In this document: piece by piece, positions 1 to 5,386 of the stretch
How the letters are laid out: every line of letters starts with the position of its first letter
How positions within the stretch are numbered: the stretch's first letter is position 1
Source of the DNA: Actinomycetes bacterium
GTDB lineage: Bacteria > Actinomycetota > Acidimicrobiia > Acidimicrobiales > Acidimicrobiaceae
Assembly: GCA_021790495.1 (NCBI GenBank)
Contig: JAJYGZ010000216.1
Span: forward strand, 1 to 7,426
DNA length: 7,426 nt
Direction of reading: 5' to 3'
Position numbers and translations under genes: made by a program
The notes under the pieces: generated by a model
What the model was told of the DNA's origin: nothing
The model's database searches: none
The model's input: only the letters and a program-made list of their open reading frames with translations

Positions 1-789
1 GTCGGGGTGGGACTCGACTATTTAGACGTTTCCGAAGTATTCGTCGGGCCGATTGAGACCGGCGCTGGGCACATGGCGACTCGACACGGCGTGATGGCCA
101 TTCCGGCTCCAGCCACGCTTGAACTCCTGAGCGGACTCGAAATCACCTCAACGTTCGGGGGCGTCGAGCTTTGCACTCCTACCGGAGCTGCCATCCTCGC
201 CGGGATCGGCGCACGGCCAATGCGCGCCGGCGGCGCATTTGTCGTTAGCCAAACTGGTTACGGTGCCGGGGGCAGAGAGGTCGCGGACAGGCCGAACGTA
301 CTGGTGGCGGCATTGATCGCGGAGCGGTCCTCTGATTCTCATGACGACCAAGTGACTCTCCTTGAGACAAACCTCGACGACCGCAGCGGCGAGTTTGTCG
401 GGGAGTCGATTCGACAGCTGATTTCGCTCGGTGCGCTCGACGCATGGGCGACGCCGATGGTGGGAAAGAAGGGACGGCCTGCAGTCGTCTTGTCGGTGCT
501 TTGCAAATTGCAAGACAAGGCAAACTTGCTCGATGCCCTTTTCGTTTCGACCGGTTCGCTCGGAGTTCGAATGTCGCAGCTTGGGCGAGTTGTATTGGAG
601 CGGCGCATTGTCGAGGTTGAATATCGGGGACACTGTTTTCGCGTCAAGGTCGGACCGCATGGGTCCAAGATCGAATTCGAAGACCTCGCGGCGGCATCTA
701 AAGAGCTGGGCGAGCCGGTTCTCTCGTTGGCGCGCGAGGTTGCGCTTCACTTTTCCCGCGAGCATCCGGAATATCCCCTACCGCTTTAG
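1..789 (+). CDS. larC: LarC-type nickel-pincer cofactor biosynthesis protein (3' part, DUF111 family)
   Basis: This is the C-terminal 262 codons of a LarC homologue; the reading frame is open to the left edge, so the true start lies upstream and the GTG at 7 is not convincing. In the family, LarC inserts nickel into a pyridine dithio-mononucleotide, using CTP, to finish the nickel-pincer cofactor of lactate racemase and related LarA enzymes. Family motifs appear in order: HGVMAIPAPATLELL near 85-129, ELCTPTGAAIL near 166-198, TGYGAGGRE near 253-279 with RPNVL just after, LLETNLDDRSGE near 358-393, and GALDAWATPMVGKKGRP near 430-480. The last two belong to the C-terminal metal-binding half. 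That half is fused in frame here, whereas in Lactiplantibacillus plantarum LarC1 and LarC2 are joined by programmed frameshifting. The usual MKKGRP reads GKKGRP. It ends in TAG, 70 bases before the reductase. No larA, larB or larE is visible, so the partner enzyme is unknown. The family call is firm; the exact role is inferred. Confidence 0.9.
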   Translation, partial: VGVGLDYLDVSEVFVGPIETGAGHMATRHGVMAIPAPATLELLSGLEITSTFGGVELCTPTGAAILAGIGARPMRAGGAFVVSQTGYGAGGREVADRPNVLVAALIAERSSDSHDDQVTLLETNLDDRSGEFVGESIRQLISLGALDAWATPMVGKKGRPAVVLSVLCKLQDKANLLDALFVSTGSLGVRMSQLGRVVLERRIVEVEYRGHCFRVKVGPHGSKIEFEDLAAASKELGEPVLSLAREVALHFSREHPEYPLPL

Positions 790-859
790 GTCGCAGATTG
801 GGCAAAAGGCGGCGCAGCGAGAATCGCACCGCCATGGCATTCCCACTAAGAATGTAGAG

Positions 860-1789
860 ATGAAAACACGACAGTTGGGACGAAGCGGATTGACGGTCTC
901 TGAGATCGGCCTGGGCTGCAATAACTTTGGTGGGCGCTGCGACATCGAACGTTCAAGGGAAGTGATCTTTGCCGCGCTCGATGCGGGCGTCACGCTCTTT
1001 GATACGGCGGATATCTACGGCAACTTCGGAGGATCCGAAACCTTCATGGGCGAGATCCTCAAGGGCAGGCGTGACGAGATAGTACTCGCCACCAAGTTCG
1101 GAATGTCCATGAATGACGGGGAGATTGCCCGTGGATCGCGCCGCTACATCCGACGCGCCGTCGAGGCCTCGCTGCGCAGGTTGCAGACCGACTACATCGA
1201 TCTCTATCAGCTGCACGAGCCGGATCCAAATACTCCCATCGCCGAGACCCTTGCGGCGCTGAACGAGCTGGTTCTCGAGGGGAAAGTCAGGTACATCGGT
1301 TCGTCGAATTTAGCCGGCTGGCAGATCGCCGAAGCTGAATTTGTTGCGCGGTCTGCCGGGCGCGAGCGCTTTGTCTCTGCCCAAAACCTCTATTCGCTGC
1401 TCAATCGCCAGATCGAACTCGAGGTAATTCCCGCCGCGGAGCACTTTGGAGTGGGAATTTTGCCGTTCTATCCCTTAGCCGCAGGTCTGCTGACAGGAAA
1501 GTTCAAGCGGAACCAGCCCGCGGTGGCCAACACGCGACTGGCGTCGCGGCCCGCCGAAATCGCCAAGGCCAATTTCGATCTCATCGAAGAGCTGGAGCGC
1601 TTTGCAGGTGCTGAGGGCGCAGGCCTGCTCGACCTCGCTTTTGCGTGGCTTCTTGCCAATCCGAACGTCTCTTCGGTGATTGCGGGAGCTACCTCGGCCG
1701 AACAAGTGAAAGCCAATGTCGCCACGGCCAGATATTCGATGTCAAGCGAGTCCTACTCGGCAGTAGCGGTGATACTCGCCAAACACTGA
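860..1789 (+). CDS. Aldo/keto reductase
   Basis: A complete 309-residue NAD(P)H-dependent oxidoreductase of the aldo/keto reductase superfamily, expected to be a cytosolic (alpha/beta)8 barrel that reduces aldehydes or ketones. The N-terminus MKTRQLGRSGLTVSEIGLG is the standard opening of this family. The catalytic tetrad can be assigned as Asp48 and Tyr53 (DTADIYG), Lys79 (ATKFG) and His119 (LYQLHEPDP). Other family blocks are GSSNL, SAQNLYSLLNR, LPFYPLAAGLLTGK and the C-terminal VIAGATSAEQVKAN cofactor-binding segment. The open frame extends upstream to 431, but that part overlaps larC in another frame and does not resemble the family, so ATG 860 is chosen. Its ribosome binding site is poor: only GTAGAG, touching the ATG. 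It may be co-transcribed with larC, but a functional link is not evident. The substrate cannot be predicted; resemblance is to the general YajO/IolS-like group. Confidence 0.93.
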   Translation: MKTRQLGRSGLTVSEIGLGCNNFGGRCDIERSREVIFAALDAGVTLFDTADIYGNFGGSETFMGEILKGRRDEIVLATKFGMSMNDGEIARGSRRYIRRAVEASLRRLQTDYIDLYQLHEPDPNTPIAETLAALNELVLEGKVRYIGSSNLAGWQIAEAEFVARSAGRERFVSAQNLYSLLNRQIELEVIPAAEHFGVGILPFYPLAAGLLTGKFKRNQPAVANTRLASRPAEIAKANFDLIEELERFAGAEGAGLLDLAFAWLLANPNVSSVIAGATSAEQVKANVATARYSMSSESYSAVAVILAKH

Positions 1790-1831
1790 AGCCGGGTCGT
1801 TTTACCGGGGATTTTTCGTCGGGGGTGGGCG

Positions 1832-1861
1832 AAATGCTGAGCGCCATGGCGCTCAGCATTT
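1832..1861. terminator. Perfect 30-base palindrome, probable bidirectional terminator
   Basis: The half-site AAATGCTGAGCGCCA is followed directly by its exact reverse complement. As RNA it would fold into a 13-base-pair stem with a CATG loop. It begins 42 bases after the reductase stop and ends 63 bases before the minus-strand patatin stop, the expected place for a terminator shared by converging genes. The lower stem is A/T, so the right arm ends in TTT, followed by AAC and another TTT; there is no long U run. The sequence just outside (GGGCG on the left, TTTCGCGCCC on the right) could add a competing outer stem. A protein-binding or dispersed-repeat role is possible instead. Confidence 0.6.
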
Positions 1862-1924
1862 AACTTTCGCGCCCCTTGTCGCGACTGCGAGTTCGGATAG
1901 GCGGCTAGTCGCGTGGCGAGCGGA

Positions 1925-2935
1925 TCAGGTCGGCGCCTCAAGTCGTATCTCGAGGAAATCGGCCGCCTTGCGAGCAGAACCAAAACGGCGAGGCTTGGCC
2001 CTAGGCGCTTCCAATTGTGAAAGCGCCGAGCTGGCCGAGCGGTAACCGTCGTCAATCATCTCGGGACCGTGGCCGAAGTCGAGCCATGGGATCGATTGCG
2101 CGATCGGGCTCTGGAGAATTGTCACCCGGGCGCCGTCCCCGAGCGCTTTCAGATCGGCCCGAAGGCGCGCCAGCTTGGCCAGTACGAACGAGTCGAGCAC
2201 GGCCTCGATGGGTCGACTTCGAATTCGGGCTCCGCGATCGATAGTGCCGCAATAGAGCACGTAGATGGAGGTAGCGCCGAGCTCGGCCGCTCGCAGAATC
2301 GGAACGTCGTCGCTGATTCCGCCATCGATGTAGAAGACCCCGTCCAACTCGATTTGCGGGAGAGCGCCGGGCAGGGCTGCCGAGGCTAGGAGTGCCGTGA
2401 CGGGATCCCCAGTTGAGATTCGAAACGCGACGCCGGTTATCGCATTAGTCGTTACGACTTCGGTGGGTATCTGGGTGTCGGCGAGGTCGCCGATCGCGAC
2501 GTTGTCGCGGATTATTTGCTCCAACGAATTGTTCGAGTAGACAAAAGCGCGCTTTTGCGCGTATCGCCAAGCATTGCCAAATCTGTGAGGCGGAAAGATC
2601 AAGTCTTTGCTGACGCTGGTCCATAGCTCATAAAGCTTGGCGAGCGTCGCTCGCGACGGCTCGCTCGCGAAGGCGACGCCATTCAATGCCCCGACGGAGG
2701 CGCCAAGCACGAAATCGGGATAGATGTCGTGCTCGACCAAGGCGGAAAGCATTCCGACCTGGGCGGCTCCCCGGTTTCCACCGCCAGCAAGTACGAAGGC
2801 AGTTCTCTCGGAGTTGGGCGACCTGGTTCTGATTGGCCACCGGCGCGCCAGGCGAGTCGATTCGGGCTGGCTGAGGCGCCATTCGATGGAGCGATTACCG
2901 GCCGAGGTCGACGATATTGAGAGATTGTCGCGCAT
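1925..2935 (-). CDS. Patatin-like phospholipase
   Basis: A complete 336-residue patatin-like serine hydrolase of the bacterial RssA/YlbK-like kind, expected to cleave acyl chains from phospholipids or other esters with a Ser-Asp dyad. The oxyanion-hole loop GGGNRGAAQVG is at residues 51-61, the nucleophile Ser80 lies in GASVG, and the second catalytic residue, Asp204, is in DGGISDDVP. The block LLASAALPGALPQIELDG before the DGG motif is also typical. About 43 polar, Arg- and Ser-rich residues precede the domain and show no signal peptide or membrane segment. ATG 2935 is the first possible ATG after an in-frame stop, but its ribosome binding site is weak (AGGTAG about 13 bases upstream), so a shorter protein from a non-ATG start is possible. 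It lies 102 bases downstream of the MarR gene on the same strand. No CD-NTase or other CBASS gene is adjacent, so a defence role (CapV-like) is not supported. Confidence 0.92.
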   Translation of the reverse strand: MRDNLSISSTSAGNRSIEWRLSQPESTRLARRWPIRTRSPNSERTAFVLAGGGNRGAAQVGMLSALVEHDIYPDFVLGASVGALNGVAFASEPSRATLAKLYELWTSVSKDLIFPPHRFGNAWRYAQKRAFVYSNNSLEQIIRDNVAIGDLADTQIPTEVVTTNAITGVAFRISTGDPVTALLASAALPGALPQIELDGVFYIDGGISDDVPILRAAELGATSIYVLYCGTIDRGARIRSRPIEAVLDSFVLAKLARLRADLKALGDGARVTILQSPIAQSIPWLDFGHGPEMIDDGYRSASSALSQLEAPRAKPRRFGSARKAADFLEIRLEAPT

Positions 2936-3037
2936 TGCAAATCATCTACCTGAAGCGAGTTGACATGTTTAGTAGGGATTCGATCTCCGGACTAATTCAA
3001 ATACCATGCCAAGTAGATGGTCCTGAGAGTGAACGCG

Positions 3038-3505
3038 TCAAATCTGCCCTTCCAATTCGTCGGTAAAGCGCGCGAGGTAGCGGAGCAAACTCGATACGTC
3101 TTCGGGTTCCCAATGCGAGATTACACCGGCGATCATCTCGCGGCGCGCCGAAGCGACCAGCTCAAGAATTTGTTCTCCGTCAGAGGTGAGAGCGATGAGA
3201 TGCGCGCGGGCGTCGGTGGGATCGGTGGTTCTTTCCACCAGGCCTTGCGCTTCGAGCTTCTGTAGCTGCCTTGAGATTGTCGAGTTGTCCAGCGCGAGTT
3301 GCGCTGCGATCTCCGTTGGGCGAAGCGGCTTTTTGCTTCGTAGCGGCGAGAGCTGCCAAAACGAATTTATGTCGATGTCGCGGTTTAGATAGGCGCTCGG
3401 AATCCGTATCCTGCGCAGAATCCGGCCGAGGCGCGCCAACGCCATCTCCAAGTCGATTAGACCGAAATCTTGCGGCTCCTCGCCGTTGTCGTCGCAACTT
3501 TCCAT
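3038..3505 (-). CDS. MarR-family transcriptional regulator
   Basis: A 155-residue winged helix-turn-helix regulator of the MarR type, normally a homodimer that binds palindromic operators and is released by a small ligand or by oxidation. The N-terminal helices (about residues 15-45) form the dimer interface. The DNA-binding part is about residues 49-118: PTEIAAQLALDNSTISRQLQKLEAQGLVER holds the helix-turn-helix, and DPTDARAHLIALTSDG is the wing with the conserved Asp-x-Arg pattern. The C-terminal helix returns to the dimer domain. ATG 3505 is chosen because GGAAAGAG lies 7 bases upstream and the length fits the family; the frame runs on to an ATG at 3598, but those 31 residues are not MarR-like. 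The only Cys is at position 4, so a Cys-based oxidation switch within the folded core is unlikely. It sits between the amidase and patatin genes, all on the minus strand. Likely targets are itself and the patatin gene; the ligand is unknown. Confidence 0.92.
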   Translation of the reverse strand: MESCDDNGEEPQDFGLIDLEMALARLGRILRRIRIPSAYLNRDIDINSFWQLSPLRSKKPLRPTEIAAQLALDNSTISRQLQKLEAQGLVERTTDPTDARAHLIALTSDGEQILELVASARREMIAGVISHWEPEDVSSLLRYLARFTDELEGQI

Positions 3506-3512
3506 GGTCGTT

Positions 3513-3520
3513 CTCTTTCC
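3513..3520 (-). promoter_or_regulatory. Ribosome binding site of the MarR gene
   Basis: On the minus strand this reads GGAAAGAG and ends 7 bases before the ATG at 3505. It decides between this start and the two upstream in-frame ATGs at 3598 and 3595, which lack a comparable site. Confidence 0.6.
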
Positions 3521-3638
3521 GATGCCCAGCGGAATATCGACAAATTGCCGCCCTTGTTGTGTCTCGAGGGTCCCGTAGCAATCTAACAGGCGCATCATCG
3601 TGCAACTAGGGTCACCTTGTCATTGTATTGCGAGCTCA

Positions 3639-3658
3639 GCGCCGAACCCCACCGGCGC
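3639..3658. terminator. GC-rich stem-loop after the amidase gene, possible terminator
   Basis: GCGCCG and CGGCGC form a perfect 6-base-pair stem around the 8-base loop AACCCCAC. It lies 19 bases past the amidase stop codon, between the amidase and MarR genes. There is no T-rich tract after it in the direction of amidase transcription, so it is at best a weak intrinsic terminator and might be a chance GC palindrome. If it works, MarR would need its own promoter within 3506-3638. Confidence 0.3.
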
Positions 3659-3677
3659 CCCATGGCTCGATTGTGGC

Positions 3678-5081
3678 CTAAGAGGCGAAGATCGCTGGGG
3701 ACGCGAGTCCAAAGTGCGACTCAAGAAACGACGCGACACGTAGAACCTCGATCTCGCTGAACCGCATACCCATGATCTGGGCCGATATCGGGACGCCGAT
3801 CTCTGCCATCCCTACGCGTACCGTCGCGGCCGGCGTTCGGGTCATATTCGCCAACACGGTGTAGCTGATCCAATCGACGACGGGGGTTCCGTCGATTTCG
3901 CCGAGTTCTCCGACGATTGGCGGGAGGCCGGCAGTCGTCGGGCACAGAACGATATCGACACCTTGAACCCGGCGAAAGAACTCTGCCGATACCGCCCACA
4001 TTTTATCCAGAGCTCCGATGAAATCCCGGGCTAATACGTTCATGCCGTGCTCGATCGTTTCAGCCAACCCGGGGTCGAGAAGGCCGAAGTCTTCGGATCC
4101 AACCAGGTAGCCGAGGGTCCGGGCGTGGTACGCCGCGACGATCTTGACCCAAAGTTTGGCGGGTGCGTCGTCCAGGAGCGGCGGCAGTTCGATGACTGGA
4201 TAGCCAGCGTCGGAGAGTGCCTGGGCCGCTTTGGCGACACCGCGGCGGATCTCGGCGGCGGTGGTTCCAAATCCCAGGTCGAAGCTGACTCCGATTCTGG
4301 GAGTTTCGCCACGCGCGAGGATTTCTACGCTCCAATCGGAGGTGTCTTTAGGCAAGGATCGGAGGTCGTCGATGTGGGGCCCTTTGCAGATGTCATAGAG
4401 CCAAGCGGTGTCGCTTACCGATCGCGCCATGGGCCCGTGGGTGGCGAATTCCCACCAGCTTGGGGCTCGGTCGCCCCGGATGGGCACCCTGCCAGTTGAC
4501 GGCTTCAGCCCTGCGATGCCACAGGCCGCCGCGGGAATCCGAATCGACCCTCCGCCATCGGAGGATGTGCCAAAAGGCGCCAGACCGGCGGCGACCGCCG
4601 ACGCTGTTCCGCCCGAAGAGCCTCCTGCGGTGCGCCTATTGTCATAAGGATTTCGCGCCGGAGCAAAGATGAGGTTCTCGGTGGTGCCTTTCCATCCGAA
4701 CTCGGGCGTGTTGGATTTTCCGATCGGAATGGCTCCCGCTCTGCGAAGCCGTTCGACCAGTAGCGAGTCCGTTGTGGCTGGTGGGGCATTCCGAAATAGC
4801 GCGGAGCCATTAGTGGTGGGAAATCCCTCGCAATCCTCGAGATCCTTGATGAGGAATGGGACTCCGGCCAGCGGCCCCATGAACTCGCCGGCGCTTCGCC
4901 GATTGTCGAGTTCGGTGGCAATGCGGATCGAAAAATCTTGGTTGAGTGCGACTACCGCTCCCAGCGACGGATTGTGCATCTCGATGCGGCCGAGAAAGTA
5001 ATCCGTGGTCTCGCGTGCGGATATCGAGCCTGCCTCGATTTGGCTGGCGAGCTCCCGGACCGATAATTCGTGAAGTTCCAT
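3678..5081 (-). CDS. Amidase-signature family hydrolase
   Basis: A complete 467-residue amidase-signature enzyme, which hydrolyses amide bonds to a carboxylic acid and ammonia or an amine. The Ser-cisSer-Lys triad is intact: Lys79 in GVPFLIKDLEDCEG, the cis-Ser at 155 in AGGSSGG, and the nucleophile Ser179 in GGGSIRIPAAACGIAGLKPSTGR. Spacing between the three matches FAAH closely. There is no signal peptide or obvious membrane segment, so it is probably cytosolic. It is not clearly GatA: there are no gatC or gatB neighbours, and the DGG-GSIR loop and C-terminal part look like the general amidase/6-aminohexanoate-hydrolase-like group. The substrate cannot be told from sequence. ATG 5081 fits the family opening (ELHELSVRELASQIEAG), but no clear Shine-Dalgarno sequence precedes it; the nearest, GGGGAG, is about 20 bases away. 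It is divergent from the PLP decarboxylase. Confidence 0.93.
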   Translation of the reverse strand: MELHELSVRELASQIEAGSISARETTDYFLGRIEMHNPSLGAVVALNQDFSIRIATELDNRRSAGEFMGPLAGVPFLIKDLEDCEGFPTTNGSALFRNAPPATTDSLLVERLRRAGAIPIGKSNTPEFGWKGTTENLIFAPARNPYDNRRTAGGSSGGTASAVAAGLAPFGTSSDGGGSIRIPAAACGIAGLKPSTGRVPIRGDRAPSWWEFATHGPMARSVSDTAWLYDICKGPHIDDLRSLPKDTSDWSVEILARGETPRIGVSFDLGFGTTAAEIRRGVAKAAQALSDAGYPVIELPPLLDDAPAKLWVKIVAAYHARTLGYLVGSEDFGLLDPGLAETIEHGMNVLARDFIGALDKMWAVSAEFFRRVQGVDIVLCPTTAGLPPIVGELGEIDGTPVVDWISYTVLANMTRTPAATVRVGMAEIGVPISAQIMGMRFSEIEVLRVASFLESHFGLASPAIFAS

Positions 5082-5085
5082 GGCA

Positions 5086-5091
5086 ATTATC
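5086..5091 (-). promoter_or_regulatory. Possible -10 element for a leaderless or very short-leader amidase mRNA
   Basis: On the minus strand GATAAT (5 of 6 to the TATAAT consensus) lies 4 bases before the amidase ATG, inside the AT-rich stretch GTAATAGATAATTGCC. Together with the missing Shine-Dalgarno sequence this suggests transcription may begin at or next to the start codon, which is common in actinobacteria. The spacing is slightly short, and no clear -35 was found. Confidence 0.25.
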
Positions 5092-5188
5092 TATTACGAA
5101 TCTCCCCGCCCCGCGCTATAAAGCCTCTCGAAAGTCGCTTCGGCCCGGCGCGAGCCGCGACCGTGCCTCGTGCCCGTGGTAGCTCTGG

Positions 5189-5209
5189 GCCCAAGGGGCG
5201 AGCTTGGGC
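5189..5209. repeat. Inverted repeat in the divergent amidase-decarboxylase intergenic region
   Basis: GCCCAAG and CTTGGGC form a perfect 7-base-pair stem with the 7-base loop GGGCGAG. It is the strongest short hairpin in the left half of the 5082-5386 intergenic region. It is about 107 bases upstream of the amidase start and 177 upstream of the decarboxylase start. It could be an operator, a leader structure, or chance in GC-rich DNA. The 8-base palindrome CACATGTG follows at 5218-5225. Confidence 0.35.
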
Positions 5210-5256
5210 GTTGGATACACATGTGGCACCATGAATTGTGGTGAAATCCAAATACC

Positions 5257-5301
5257 TTTGCTGGCAACGGTGGGGCTGTGAAATTTGTGGGCAACGGCGG
5301 G
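5257..5301 (+). repeat. Imperfect 18-base direct repeat upstream of the decarboxylase
   Basis: Copies at 5257-5274 (TTTGCTGGCAACGGTGGG) and 5284-5301 (TTTGTGGGCAACGGCGGG) match at 15 of 18 positions and are offset by 27 bases, about two and a half helical turns. The shared core is GGCAACGGYGGG. The second copy ends 4 bases before TAGCAT (5306-5311), which fits an actinobacterial -10 element, so the copies could be activator or repressor sites around the decarboxylase promoter. The promoter assignment is inferred. Confidence 0.45.
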
Positions 5302-5317
5302 TGGCTAGCATCGATAA

Positions 5318-5361
5318 GGCGGTCTTTCGAAATAAGGTTCATGCACTTCGAACGACCAGCC
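5318..5361 (+). promoter_or_regulatory. Long inverted repeat in the decarboxylase 5' leader
   Basis: Arms GGTCTTTCGAA (5321-5331) and TTCGAACGACC (5347-5357) pair at 10 of 11 positions around a 15-base loop. Three further pairs (GGC 5318-5320 with GCC 5359-5361) form past a single bulged A. Each arm contains the palindrome TTCGAA. The structure ends about 11 bases before the AAGGA ribosome binding site, so it could be an operator for a dimeric regulator or an RNA hairpin affecting translation of the decarboxylase. No classical riboswitch was recognised. Confidence 0.5.
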
Positions 5362-5372
5362 AAAGGATTCAA

Positions 5373-5377
5373 AAGGA
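5373..5377 (+). promoter_or_regulatory. Ribosome binding site of the PLP decarboxylase
   Basis: AAGGA lies 3 bases before the ATG at 5381 and 9 bases before the in-frame ATG at 5387. The second spacing is much more usual, so 5387 is preferred as the start. Confidence 0.6.
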
Positions 5378-5386
5378 CGAATGCGA

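Noticed and set aside
148..765. Long minus-strand open frame opposite larC
   Set aside because: It mirrors the coding strand of a clear LarC gene; the translation is Arg/Cys/His-rich with no family motifs, as expected for a shadow frame in GC-rich DNA.
431..859. In-frame N-terminal extension of the aldo/keto reductase
   Set aside because: This part overlaps larC in another frame and does not resemble reductases, while the family's usual N-terminus begins exactly at ATG 860.
2960..2965. Perfect plus-strand TTGACA as a -35 promoter element
   Set aside because: No acceptable -10 lies 15-19 bases downstream, and there is no plus-strand gene to serve.
1925..3505. Patatin gene as an effector of a CBASS-like defence system
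   Set aside because: No nucleotidyltransferase, HORMA, ubiquitin-like or other defence component is adjacent; the neighbours are a MarR regulator and an aldo/keto reductase.
3506..3598. 31-residue N-terminal extension of the MarR protein
   Set aside because: The downstream ATG at 3505 has a well-spaced GGAAAGAG site and gives the normal family length; the extension shows no MarR-like sequence.
5094..5372. Minus-strand open frame of 92 codons in the divergent intergenic region
   Set aside because: Composition is biased, no motif or ribosome binding site is seen, and it covers the probable promoter and repeat region.
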